A DNA stretch of 64,000 nucleotides from positions 202,195,553 to 202,259,552 of the forward strand of contig CM048552.1 in assembly GCA_026413225.1 (NCBI GenBank). Reading direction: 5' to 3'. Below are positions 1 to 11,956 of the stretch, piece by piece. The position numbers and the translations under genes were made by a program. The notes under the pieces were generated by a model, which had not been told where the DNA came from, made no database searches, and saw only the letters and a list, made by a program, of their open reading frames with translations. This stretch comes from Otis tarda. Its lineage: Eukaryota; Chordata; Aves; Otidiformes; Otididae. Each line of letters opens with the position of its first letter. Within the stretch, counting starts at the first letter, position 1.

Positions 1-922
1 GCGACATGGACAGTGGGATAGAGTGCACCCTCAGCAAGTTTGCTGACGACACCCAGCTGTGTGGTGCCGTCGACATGCTGGAAGGGAGGGATGCCATCCA
101 GAGGGACCTTGACAGGCTGGAGAGGTGGGCCCGTGCAAACCTCATGAAGTTCAACCAGGCCAAGTGCAAGGTCCTGCACCTGGATCAGGACAATCCCAGG
201 CACAAATATAGGTTGGGTGGAGAATGTATTGAGAGCAGCCCTGAGGAGAAGGACTTGGGAGTGATGGTGGACAAGAAGCTAAACATGAGCTGGCAATGTG
301 CACTTGAAGCCCAGAAAGCCAGCCATGTCCTGGGCTGCATCAAAAGGAGCATGGCCAGCAAGTCAAGGGAGGGGATTCTGCCCCTCTACTCTGCTCTCGT
401 GAGACCCCACTTGGAGTACTGTGTCCAGCTCTGGAGTCCCCAACATAAGAAGGACATGGACCTGTTGGAGCGAGTCCAGGGGAGGGCCACAAAGATGATC
501 AGAGGGCTGAAGCACCTCCTTCTACGAGGACAGGCTGAGAGAGTTGGGGCTGTTCAGCCTGGAGAAGGCTTCAGGGAGACCTTACAGTGGCCTTCCAGTA
601 CCTAAAGAGGGTTTATAGGAAAGACAGGGAGAAACTGTTCAGCAGGGCCTGTTGTGATAGGATGAGGGGTAATGGTTTTTAAATAGAGGGAGGTAGATTC
701 AGATTAGATATGAGGAAAAAATTTTTTACACTGAGAGTGGTGAAACACTGGCACAGGTTGCCCGGAGAGGTGGTGAATGCTCCATTCCTGGAAACATTCA
801 AGACCAGGTCAGATGAGGCTCTGAGCAACCTGATCTGGTTGGAGATGTCCCTGCTTCTTGCAGGGGGGCTGGACTAGATGACCTTCAAAGGTCTCTCCCA
901 ACTCAAACTATTCTATGATTCT
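1..922 (+). mobile_element. CR1 LINE 3' part (reverse transcriptase C-terminal region), cut by window edge
   Basis: Codons from 6 encode CR1 ORF2: the RT active-site block [10 protein letters not shown] (FADD at 39-50), then [40 protein letters not shown] and RATKMIRGL. The frame breaks after about 520, and a stop lies in FKIEGGRF near 680; the remaining frame still shows KKFFTLRV, HRLPGEVV and EALSNLIWLEM. The 3' end is the CR1 ATTCTATGATTCT repeat at about 909-922, with no poly(A). It is a dead copy, sense on plus, so antisense to ARHGAP42. Its 5' end lies outside the window. The same subfamily seems to be present at 46085. Confidence 0.93.
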
Positions 923-2505
923 AAAAAGTAGCTATTGTGTCACAAATATTTAAACGAACAAATATAAGCCCTGTAGAAAAGTTAAAACAACATTTGCACT
1001 TTCTACTCCACTCCTTTTCAATAAAAATCTACAAAAAACCGCTACATGCTTATATGCAAACTAAGACCTGTAAGAAAGTCAGGTTATCTAGAATTTCCAG
1101 ATCCACTGTCAGCACTTGTCAAACTTGGAGAGATAACCTTAAGCCATGCAATGTTATACAACTTAATTAAATCAAATTACTTGACTTAATATCTCTAAAT
1201 TGTCATGCCTTACTCATGCAGAACCTCACAAAGCAAATGCGAGTAGAAAATTCTAAATGGATCAAGCAAAGACAAAATGTTTCCTAGAGTCTGAAAGACT
1301 CTTAACATTTGCAATGGCTGTCTATCCCACAGTATTTTAGTAGAAACAAAACCAAAACACACCCACACCAAACAAATATTCAAATACCAGCATCACACTT
1401 TTAACATGTCATTAAATAAAACAGCTGCAATATATCTACCCTGTGTTAGTGTTCTACTGATTATAAAAGCAGCAAATATTTTGAAAATATATAATTCAAT
1501 TTGGAAATTTATCTATCTTCTGCAGCATGAATTCTTCAACACAATTTTCAATGCAACACCAGCAGAGCTGTGGTAGGAAAAGCCGACTCTAGAGACTACT
1601 AGTCTATCGCATCTCTCCCAAAATGTGACATTCTGAGGTGATAGCAGAAAAATTTTGTATCATCTAAGTAATTTCTTCCATTTTGTTAGGAACATAGGAT
1701 TGAATGGATCTCCCAAGTAGTCACTTGCTCTCACAGAACACTATATCAAAATCCTTCCATAAATTAGTAGATCACTTTTCTTGTCTCTCTCCTTCCTTCT
1801 ACGATACTGTGAAGGGGTGGAGGCTTTTGGGACTAGCCACAACAAATCTATTTTCACCATGTTCTCATAGAATAAAGAGATAACTGTTTTAGACAAGTAG
1901 TCATTAAGAAACACTGCATCTCTATGCCACTACAAAATAAGATTTAAAATTACTGTATCTGTCAAAGAGATATCAGCCTGTGTTTCCACCTGATGGAGCC
2001 ACATGCACAGCAGTCCTGGAGCTGAGCTCCATAGCTCAGCAGGTTATGGTGAACAACAGTCAACATATTATCTTTCGTCCAACAGCTATGAAGTGATTTT
2101 CAAGTGTTTCTGGAGACCTACTTTGAAACCCTAGCAGCTTGAACTGGTGCCCATTGAAACTAACAGCATAACTTCCTATACTGTAAAAGTCCATTTAATC
2201 CAATTAATCTTTACCTTAACTAAATTAGCTGTTAACCTTTGACAGCTCAGACTTCAACAGATACCCACTGATACCCACCGCCTGACAGGGACAAACAGCT
2301 TTAAAAACCACGGAATATTCATAAGTAGATAAGATCAAAGGTAGATTCTGGTTAAATCAGAGATTCTTTCAATCCTCTCCTACTTTCCTTTGCTCACCTC
2401 CCCCAGTCTCACTAGAAAGAGTCACCATATAAATTGACTATGAATACAAATCTTTCATTCTAAGAAAGCAATTGCTACTTCATGCTCAAGTGTTTTGAAC
2501 AGCTG

Positions 2506-2545
2506 AATAACAAGACAATGCGGGGAATAACAAGACAATGCGGGA
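2506..2545. repeat. 20-bp tandem duplication
   Basis: Two adjacent copies of AATAACAAGACAATGCGGG(G/A), differing only in the last base. This is a simple local duplication, probably young because it is nearly perfect. Confidence 0.9.
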
Positions 2546-4267
2546 AATAACCACTGGGCAACATACAACACATTAAGCTGCTAAAATAATATTCAGTTCT
2601 AGCATTCCATAAACAAAGGAGTTAGAAGCAATTATTACTACATTTTAGGCTTGCCAATCCTCAGTTCTTTAGAGGCACATCCATATTTTAAATGACAGGA
2701 AATAACCTGGTATTTCAATCTTTCCAGCTGTACAAACCTTATCTGTCTGTGGGTCTTCGTGGGTGCTGAAATAGCGGAAAGAAAAGTAGTATATTCAGAA
2801 TGCATCTGAGAATCATGAATACTGTTTTTCTGATCTGTAAAACTTAGTGCATTTATTACTGGAATGGTGAAACACGTTAATTAGGAAAAATACCACCAAA
2901 TACTTCAACAAATGACAGGTTTGCCACAATTGCTTTGTTGAATTTATACCTCCAAAGGAATCAAGGACTACCTGTGCTTAAAACTCTAATTTCTACTAAG
3001 GATTTTGATTTTAAAAAGTACAAATCCTTCATCTTATTTGCTCAAACGTAAAGACTAATATCTCAAAGCTGAGCTGATCAAACCCCTCCTGTTTTTGAAA
3101 ACAAGTGCCTATTGCTCAAGAGGTACACTAACTTGACAACTCTAAAGCATTATGCTTTTTTACTAGAAGTGTATTATATGCAGCAACAGTACCTACCAGT
3201 TATTTTCAAATCAACTCTGTAAGGCAATTCTCTAGTCCTCAGACTGTCTCCTCACAGGCATTCATACTTCCACTGTGATGCCCAACTGTAGAAACAACAG
3301 AGCTAAGAGATGAAGGAGGGAAGAAGAGGTACGTTGAAGGCGTGGAATGAGGACAATGAAGTAGAAAGTAGAATGCATCTACAATAGTCCAGAATATCAA
3401 ACTATTAATGAGGGTAACAACAGATACTTCATCTTGATCCCTGAGTGGCATGAACTTGTCTACTCAAAACGTTGACTTATTTAATCTCCTTAGCAGAATG
3501 CACCCAGACAACCAAAGCTATTGCTCTTCATTGCCTGCCTCAACCTCTTTCTCTAAACAGCATGAGCTCCAGGGCAAGTGGCAGTCTGAGACACCACAGT
3601 TTGCAGTCCAATATAATGAAATGAACTCACATGAATTTTAGACTCCCTTAGCACATCAGAATGTAAACTGTAGTGACTCAGGAGATCTCCTATTTCACAT
3701 CCAGCTACTCTTGCCACAGAAGGAGGGTAGGACAGACAGGAAGCGCAGTAACTACATCAGCCATTCCAATCTAATTTTTCCAATATGCATCTTAAGGTAA
3801 AGGGGATTGGAGCATGCAAATTCTAACAACCTTCTGATATGTATCTTGGAGAACAATGAAAAAACAAGGCCTGTATTGTTGATCTTATTTTAACTTTTCC
3901 TCCTACACAGATAAAGACCTGTTACAATATTATTTTATTTCCTGCTTTGTCAGCCTCATTTGACCTTCCACAGCAAGGACAAGAGCTCTGGGTTAGACCA
4001 ACAGAATGCCAACCATCTCTTTCTGGTGCAGATGCTGTTTTGAAGTCTCTATGGGATCTGAGCACTAGCATAAAATCACTGATTTCTTGCAGTCATAAAA
4101 CAATAGCGTTCTGGAAACAGGTGGCATTTGTTTAAACATGCAACAGGGATAAAAAAAAAGAATAATGGTAGGAACAGATTTTAAACAAATACTTTAGGCA
4201 TTTCACACCCTGATTATGCTGAGTTCCTCCCATAATTTGTTACTGTTTAACTTTTGTAGATAAAAAT

Positions 4268-4330
4268 AGTCCAACAGGAGTACCACAGAACTCTGTCCTG
4301 TGATTCAGGTCTTACAAGTAGCTTATACAA
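4268..4330 (+). mobile_element. Possible highly decayed CR1/LINE RT trace
   Basis: Eight codons at 4277-4300 read GVPQNSVL, close to the conserved LINE RT block GVPQGSVL. The following bases only faintly resemble the next RT block. A single short match could be chance. Confidence 0.25.
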
Positions 4331-7300
4331 AGTTGCCTTGAAGGTCACCTAAAATGTTAATCTTAAAACTCATTCTTCCAACTGGAGGAAAAAGAGCTGG
4401 CAAACCTAGGGAGGCAATTACTGTGGAAAAACAGCATACAATCTTTCTATGCAAATTCATTCTCAGTCACAAATAGCTTTCTATGCTAATTCAGGACTCA
4501 ACCCTTCCCCACCCATCTAAAAAAAAACCCTGCCTTTTGTAAATACACTTGTCTCTAATATGTTCCACAAGGTCAACAAACTCAAGCACTGCAAAAGTTA
4601 TTGTGATGATGCCTATGCTAAAAAAATCCAGCCCCGCAACTCTACCCTTAAGGTGGTGGCAAGATCCTCCTCTTCCCTTGGTTTGGATAAGGCAGTAGTA
4701 GACCTGAGCCTCTGGAATCCATTTTGGTATTTGGTAATTATGTGGTAATTCCATTCAGAAACCTGGTTATGAAAGGGAATTATGTGCAAAGTAGGTAGAA
4801 TATTAACCCTAAAAAGAACTTTCTTGAACATCAAAGCTAACCTCAAGTGATTAAGGAGATAACCTGTAAGATATCCAAGTGATTCAGACCACAGGTGGCT
4901 CAATGGCATTTAAAAAATAATTCCAAAACAGCCATGCAAATTCAAGAAGCCATTGCACACCACAAATAATGGAGACAGTGGCTTGAAATAGTGACTAGCC
5001 TGACAATTGCCTTCGGAGATTCCTGATTTGACTCCGAGTGGCCCCAAAAGAGAGCCTCCTAACTTGGAGACTGCAATGTCCACAGACTGATTTGTCAAGA
5101 TTTTCCTCCACATCTTTAGGCAGGCATAAAGCTCCTACAGAGTCTCTTTTTTTGGTTGTTCTGTTTTGTTTTCATTTTAATAGAGCATTGCATGTGCAGT
5201 TTGTAGCATTAGAAAATGGAACTGGAATGGAACCTTTTCCATCATTTCAAGGGATGAGAGGAGGGAAACTTTCCGTTTTTTTTTTCTCTTATTTGTGTAG
5301 TTTCATACACAAACTCCCCAGGACAGATCTACTTGCTGTTTTGAATGAGAGGATGCTTGTTCTCTGACACGCTCTCCAAGAGGGCAGAGCAGCTGCTAAC
5401 TCAAAGCATTGAGCATGTGGATATCCAGTACAAGAAAAAAGGACAACTGAGCTTCTGGCATCCCTGCTCAACTCAAACAAGAGAGCCTTAAGATAACAGC
5501 AGTGGAGTCTATCAAATAACTACTATTAATGTTTTTTTTGTTGGTTTTTTTTTTTTCCTTCTCTTTCTCCTCAGTACATATTAGTTGACTTTTCACAGTT
5601 CATCTTGAAACTAACTGCTCTATACAACATAATTGCCTAGTATGAGTTAAGAGTTCTGTAGATGGGTAGTTACCAGCAGTTTTAATAATCCCAGGAACAA
5701 CTTGATATGTGAGTCAGCAAAGATCACGAGTCACAACTGCTAGCAGCAAGAAGAGAATTCAGTTCCCACAAGGAAAGATGCCACATTTTAGAACTTCTGA
5801 CCTATTCCTTGTGGCTCCGTTAATAATTATTTCATAGATAAACATAATTGTATTACATTCCTAAATCAAGAATCTGATGCTACCTGAAATATCTGTCATA
5901 ATATGATTCTCTTCAGGGAGAAAAAAAAAAAAAGCAAAACCAGCAGTGACAGAGTGAAATACACATGCTTTTCAGTACTAAGTAGCACACACTAATAAAA
6001 AAAAACACAGATACTGAAGTAAAATGCCAGAATACCAGAATGTATTTATTTGTCTTGGTTTCTTTTAATTCTGAGGAGCGATACTGCTGACACTAAATCT
6101 CACTGATGTATAATTAGCCATAATACAAAACAGACAAGAACTTGTTAAAGAAACAAGACAGAATTCCATTGAGCTAAATAATAATGTTTATTATTTTTGT
6201 CTGTATCAGCCACAATCCAGATTACACAAACAGAAGAAAAGAGAATAAAAACAGGGAGACTCCTGGGGAAAGAATCAGGTGACACAAGCTGGATAATACT
6301 AGGAAAGGAGGAGCTGGGCAAACCTCCTTGCAAAATTTATGCCTGCACAGTGTATATTGAGGATAAAGACACTTGTTTATTAAAAAAAAATAAAAAAACA
6401 CCAAAAGTTTCTGCATCTATCCCATCTTCATAACATTCTATGTTACCTAGAAGGTTTGAAACTTGTAAAAATCATGCATCTATTTTGCACCAAACTCTCA
6501 CTAGGCATGACAAATGACTGACCTCCTTTACATCAATTCACTGTCAATCTGAAGTATTTAATCTTTATCCAAAATATTAATTGCAAAGGGAGCTGAGAGT
6601 AACTGTGCACAGCGTGATACATCTGAAAGAGTAAATGGCAAAGTGTGGTCACGTCTTGGCTACTTCAGATTGAGGAAAGCACAGCTGTTTTTAAGATGGG
6701 GGAAGCAACTCCTTAGAGTAAGGGTAAGTTAGATCAAACTGTCATTACTATGCCTTTTTAGTATTAATCATTCACTGTCATTCATCATATTTTCTTTGCT
6801 TTAAAGATGCCACTTCCTGCATAACTTTTTGATGGCAGAAAAAAAAAAAATCACAGCTTGGCTGAATCACGTGCAAGTGGAGCTAACATCCATGTTCTAC
6901 CATCAATTAATATGGCCCTTTCAAATATTATGGTCCTTGCATTGCCACAGATCACATGCTGCCATGTGCATTTCAAAACAGAGGAAGAGACAACACAGGC
7001 AATTGTTGCTAGCTGTTTATTTTTTCATGAGAAAAGCTAGTAAAGCTGGGGAGTAGTTTTTCAAAACCGAATCTGCTGGAAAATATGTGAAAATGTGAAA
7101 AGGCTTTTTATAGCATGAATTCTTTGATGTTCACAGTTTAAAAAAAAAAAAAAATCAAGTTGTAGATTATTTGAGGAACAAGCCAATCTGTTTATTCAAG
7201 AAAGCCAGGAAAATAGCTTAGAACACATGCACAGAATATCTGACTCTAAACCGGGCACGTTACATCTGAAAGTGGCTAAACAAATAAATCTGGGTAACTT

Positions 7301-7832
7301 GGAACAACATGGAAAAAAATACCTAAAATGCATTATACAGCCACAAAGATGCATGTAGAATTTTTGTCAAAGAACAACACTTCTATGGAAGAATTAAACA
7401 TTTGTAAATAAAAAGTAAGAAATCATAAAAATCAGAAGTCAAAGATAGTAATTAAAATAAAACAAAAAACCCCAATAAATCACTGGATTAAATAACAAAT
7501 GGATTAAAATAAATGTGAAGAACACTATCATAATTCTGTTTATATTACAGAGTGTGTCATGGAGGTTAACTAAAACTACTTCTCATATATTTTGTGTAAT
7601 GGAGTTATTAGAACAGATGAGTTGTATAAAAAGAGCATCTAAAAAGGCACAGGCTACAGGAAATGCAAATAAAACTGAATGCTGTTATTAGAGCTTAGAT
7701 CAGCAAAAAAAAAAATTACATTGCGCTTAGTTACTGAAGAGACCTTCAACTCTAGCATTGCCTCAAAAAAAAAAAAAAAGAAGTTCATGGAGCTATCAAC
7801 TCAGTTCCGAATACTTATTATTGGTAAGGGGG

Positions 7833-7856
7833 AAAAAAAAAAAAAAAAAAAAAAAA
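7833..7856. repeat. Poly(A) run, A24
   Basis: An uninterrupted run of 24 A with further A-rich DNA after it. It may be a simple repeat or the tail of an old insertion; no recognisable element body lies upstream. Confidence 0.9.
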
Positions 7857-10019
7857 CAAAAAACCAACCTAAACACTTAAGTTCTAACTTTTTTCAAAAC
7901 TGAATTTTATTTTTCTTTTTTAATAATCACAACCTGACAGAAGAAGTCTTTTTCAGAGTGTGAATTTCCAATGCCAAGGTGGATTAAGATGGATTTCCAA
8001 CGCTAAGCTTGAAATAGGAATGTATTTTAAAATCTTCAGAATGTAGTCCTTGTATTAAGCCCCTACATATACGGTGGTTTTGTACAAAACTTACCAAGTC
8101 AGTATCACTGCAGACTGAAGTAAAACTTCCCAGTGGCCTGCACAGTTGTAGATATTCTTTAAAAAAGGAAGTGAAGGCAGAAGGAGGCACAGAGTGCAAG
8201 ATTCATCTATACAAAGCTGTCTTTGATGATAAGCAAACATCTAGCTTGTTGGGGCATGTTAAAGATAGGAACAAATTCTAGGTCACTGCTCTAGGGAGAT
8301 CAAATACCCTATGAAAGCACACAGTATCATTCAAGCTCTGTTAGACCTGAATTTGATTTCTGTCAGTTTACCTTTTACTCTTATAAGCTCCTTTGATGTA
8401 CATGACAATCCATCAGGCAATGGGTGCTTTAGAAGCTAGAAATCCCTTCTTTGAAGCTCCAAGTGAAATAAATCAGCTGTCAACCTTCATGAACTGTTTT
8501 TTTCCTAAATAGTTTTAAATGCCTGTTTAATGTCCAAACAATAAAATGTCTTTTCTTTGCTACATTTAGGTTACAAGTAAAAGGAAAGTTGTCTTTGTCC
8601 TCAGTCACCTCATTTTAAATGTAAAACCTTACATCTTTAAAAATGTTATTGACCAAATCTGAGACATAGAACTGAGATACTGTAGATTTAGTTTGAATGC
8701 ATAAAATAAGCTAATTTTAACATCCAAGAAATAATATGTGGGATACCAAAGAGTACACACCATCCATTTTTTGTCTCTTTTCAAGCTTGATACACCTGAT
8801 GAATGTATGCGGTTTTATATCTGAGTAGAAGCAGCTCAGTGGATTCACTCCCACTCAGTAAAATCAAACTGCCCCTCCTGCCCCCTGCCCAAAGGTTAGT
8901 GGAAGGCAGTGATCAAACACCAGCCGTCTTCGATGACAGTCTCCTAACTATCATAATGTTGTAGGGTGAGGATGAGGCAAACCTTGCCAGTGAAAGCAAG
9001 CAAATCAGACCTTTTGTTCCACGATTAGTAACTCAGTCAGGAAAAGAGAAATATTGAAGGGAGAGGAAACTTGAAAATATGTTATAATAAGCGATATGCT
9101 TGGAAAAGTCTAAATATGAGTTTCCTCTCTGTATTACATAGAACTTAAAAAAAAAAAAAACAACCAAACAACTAAGTCCTAGGTCCTTTCTTGTACTGCC
9201 AAATTATTTCTCTTTAGAAGCAACTACTCTTTAACAGAGTTCCAGGAGAGACATGTGGGTCATGTAAGACTCAGGACACTGAACTTAGTCATTCTGAAGA
9301 TGGATTATAATCCAAGTTTCTCACCAACAGCAACTAGAGCACTCCAGCTGCTGTGCTAATGTCCAAAAGCAACCTCAGCAATGCCCTGCAGTAAAGAGCG
9401 GCTGAGTTTCCGAATCCTGGAAACGGTTCCAGAATTAGTCTGCTGAGGGAAGAATACACTGAAGATATTAAAGAGGTGTACGTTCAAGGCAAGCTGAGCT
9501 GTTCAGATCTGCAAATACAGAAGTTCTGGGCGTGCGCAGAGGCAGAACATTAAGCAGCTAGTGAATTTTACTGGCAAAAGTTCAGACAACTATATACTTA
9601 GGAATGCACAAGTTGTAAAGAACATATTCTGGTTTTAGACCCTTAAATACTTCCTGTGTCTTACTAGGCACTTAAGAGTTTTTTGCAGACCTATACTATT
9701 TCATAGGAAATTTACCTACCTTTTAGTATGCCAATGAAAACTGGTTACAAATTAAAAATAGCAGCAGAATTTAGAAGATTCACAGTTGACTCAGTTGACA
9801 AAGTACTGCTGAACACTTTGCAATGAAACAGGCTATGTTATTAAGACATAGTTTTTCAACATATATTTTTCCAAGTCCTGCATGATTTATACTTACTGAA
9901 AATTTTCTTTTTGTTACATACTCCATTAAAAAAAATTAACTGCATCATTGTATTCGTGATATCATATTAAATATATGAGGAACAATACAAAATGTTACTG
10001 CAAGTAAAGCACAGAGTAT

Positions 10020-10025
10020 ACTTAC
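10020..10025 (-). other. ARHGAP42: Splice donor of ARHGAP42 exon 2 (GTAAGT)
   Basis: The minus strand reads TTG|GTAAGT, a consensus U1 site. It leaves phase 1, one G to be joined with the first two bases of exon 3, which suits the Ala codon expected next in this family. Confidence 0.9.
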
Positions 10026-10121
10026 CAATATTAATTTCATCATCAGTTTCAGCATCTCCAATACACTCAAACTGGAAATCTTGTAAAGACTGTGAAAATT
10101 TTTGCACTGCCATGGATAAAT
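10026..10121 (-). CDS. ARHGAP42: ARHGAP42 (GRAF3) coding exon 2, BAR domain continued
   Basis: This 96-nt internal exon has no start codon of its own, so a plain ORF search misses it. Two bases finish the Asn codon begun in exon 1. Thirty-one codons follow, starting [18 protein letters not shown] and ending [12 protein letters not shown], then one G. The sequence is the second stretch of the GRAF-family BAR domain ([19 protein letters not shown]), and it extends exon 1 without a phase break. The acceptor is ...CAATTTTAG preceded by a long pyrimidine tract, and the donor is TTG|GTAAGT. By recall the human protein has ISI where this has INI, so it looks like a normal orthologue. The next residues (AQSLKEF...) should be in exon 3, which I could not find between here and position 1. 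Confidence 0.95.
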
Positions 10122-10160
10122 CTAAAATTGAAGAAAAAGAAAAAGAAAAAAAAAAATCAG
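10122..10160 (-). other. ARHGAP42: Splice acceptor and polypyrimidine tract of ARHGAP42 exon 2
   Basis: Read on the minus strand, a CTGAT branch-point-like pentamer (10160-10156) is followed by an almost unbroken run of T with scattered C, then CAATTTTAG directly before the exon. The branch A to AG distance of roughly 35 nt is normal. This supports a functional 3' splice site. Confidence 0.85.
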
Positions 10161-10161
10161 A

Positions 10162-11100
10162 TTTACTCCACTATAACTTCACTGGAGCAGGGTTTCACGC
10201 ATTTCTGCAAGAAACATTTTTTTTCTGTTTGCAAAGTTTCCTTTCTAGTATCCTTTTTGGTAACTCCAAAAATCCCCATCACCATTTCAAAGCCAAAGTA
10301 CCCAAGGCATCCCAGAAACCTACGAAACATGCCAATGCCAGATTTCAAACATTAATATACGTATTATTTTGACAACTGAAGAACTGTTACACTTCTTGAA
10401 AAATAATAAATTGGTACAAGAAACGAATGTCTAGTGGTGAACTGCATATGTAAGTAGACTGCTGTTGTTTAAAATACTGAAAGATTAGTTTGCAAATTAA
10501 AATAAAGCTCATGAGAGTTTCTTTCATAAGTATTATCAGAAGAATTACATTCTAACTATTCTAATACACAAAACATTACACAGTGTTATGTAAAAGCTTT
10601 GTAAAAAGAAATTGAAGGGAAAAAAAATAAACCACAAGTGCTTGCCAGTCAACTAGGTCGTCCATGGATTACGAGCACTATTTTCACTGAATTACACAGA
10701 GTGGACCTTCAGACCAAAGAAATGTCAAAAAGCAATCTAAATTTCACAGGATAAAAGTTCATTAGAATTGTACAACCTCCAGCAACAACAACAAAAAAGG
10801 TAAATATAGACTATTGATGTAACCACCTAAATCTGTTCTTTTCTTTTTTTAGGTATACTAATGGCAAATGTAGAGATGAATGTGACGACAAATGAACTCA
10901 GTCAAGACTTAAAAATGCTTCCAGTCCAGAGAAGCCCAGAAAACCAGCAATGCTTCTCTATGTCCTAGAGGACATATCTATGGTATCTATTTTGAAGCTA
11001 GCAAAACCGGCAATTAAGATTCTGACATCTGCTAAATCTAATCAAAAGTCACGGTAAGGATAAGTTATGAACAAAAGTCAAGTCATAAATTCTGTTTCAA
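10162..11100. other. Intron 1 stretch, no feature seen
   Basis: AT-rich DNA directly upstream of the exon 2 acceptor. Nothing beyond short A/T runs was recognised. Confidence 0.6.
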
Positions 11101-11108
11101 AAGCATCA

Positions 11109-11259
11109 CGTGTCTGTCTCCATCCTTGAGGATGTTCAAAAGTTGTCTGGACATGGTCCTGGGCAGCTGGCTCTAGGTGGCCCTGCTTGAGCAAAAGGGT
11201 TGGACCAGATGACCTCCACAGGCCACTTCCAAGCTCAGCGATTTCGTGATTCTGTGATT
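11109..11259 (+). mobile_element. CR1 LINE 3' end fragment
   Basis: The plus strand shows the CR1 tail: CCATCCTTGAGGATGTTCAA, then GTCTGGACATGGTCCTGGGC, CTAGGTGGCCCTGCTTGAGC and TTGGACCAGATGACCTCCA, ending in the diagnostic TTCGTGATTCTGTGATT. It is about 150 bp, severely 5'-truncated and moderately diverged. Its tail differs from the 1-922 copy, so it is a different CR1 subfamily. Confidence 0.88.
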
Positions 11260-11541
11260 TCCTTAACTCTCTGTTATTGTAAAGCCACAAATACTCATTT
11301 ATTCAATGCTGGACACAAAATTAGAAGGCTAATCTTTTTCCTGGCACAAATAAAACCTAGTATATAAATACAAAAATTGGCTTAACGGCCTAAACCAAGA
11401 TACACACATATAAAGGAAAAAAGCGTTATTTAAATTCTAACAATCTCCAACAGTCAGAACCATTCCACTATCCTAAATGAAATAAGGGTTGGAAATCTCT
11501 CAAACACCTCCAAATAAGAATTCACATGGTAAGATGACTGA

Positions 11542-11561
11542 TTTTTTTTTTTTTTTTTTTT
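11542..11561. repeat. Poly(T) run, T20
   Basis: An uninterrupted run of 20 T, equal to poly(A) on the minus (gene sense) strand. Confidence 0.9.
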
Positions 11562-11751
11562 ACTAAAAATAACCACTATCAAGCAACAGAATCCCTACCA
11601 GAATTCTGCTCTACCCCTATATTTGCTCACTGGCTGCTGCTTTTGTATTTTCACATGCAGCTATAGAGTACATCAGTCCAACAAGAGAATCAGTAGTCTC
11701 ATACACAGATATAAACACATTTTTTCTTGTATTAGTAAGGAATTCCGTATG

Positions 11752-11956
11752 TTTATCATAGAATGGTTTGGGTTAGAAGGGACCTTCAAAGGCCATCCAG
11801 TCCAACCCCCCTGCAAGGAGCAGGGACATCTCCAATCAGATCAGGTTGCTCAGAGCCCCATCCAACCTGGTCTTGAATGTTTCCAGGAATGGGGCATCCA
11901 CCACCTCTCTGGGCAACCTGTGCCAGTGTTCCACTATTCTATGATTCTATGATAAA
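11752..11956 (-). mobile_element. Truncated CR1 LINE with 13-bp inverted ends
   Basis: From about 11757 the plus strand reads as the reverse complement of a CR1 3' end: CATAGAATGG, TTAGAAGGGACCTTCAAAGG, TCCAGTCCAACCCCC, then AACCTGGTCTTGAATG and CACCTCTCTGGGCAACCTG. The element is therefore on minus. Oddly, its 5' end (right side) runs into ATTCTATGATTCTATGATAAA, which is CR1 3'-end repeat in the opposite direction. As a result TTTATCATAGAAT (11752-11764) and ATTCTATGATAAA (11944-11956) form a perfect 13-bp inverted repeat around the copy. Confidence 0.9.

Larger units (their letters stand above)
923..10019 (-). other. ARHGAP42: ARHGAP42 intron 2, 5' part; no gene seen
   Basis: AT-rich DNA between the CR1 copy at the left edge and exon 2. 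I looked on the minus strand for the next GRAF BAR-domain blocks (AQSLKEF, EEERRR, KFRKEQIG) and did not find them, so exon 3 probably lies beyond position 1. Several A-runs, one 20-bp tandem duplication and a possible CR1 trace near 4270 are present. Short open frames are below what chance gives and none resembles a known protein. Confidence 0.7.

Noticed and set aside
2022-2090. tRNA-like A box (TAGCTCAGCAGG)
   Set aside because: No B box or cloverleaf follows at the needed distance.
1-10019. Search for ARHGAP42 exon 3 on the minus strand
   Set aside because: No stretch encoding the next BAR-domain blocks was seen by eye; exon 3 is presumably outside the window.
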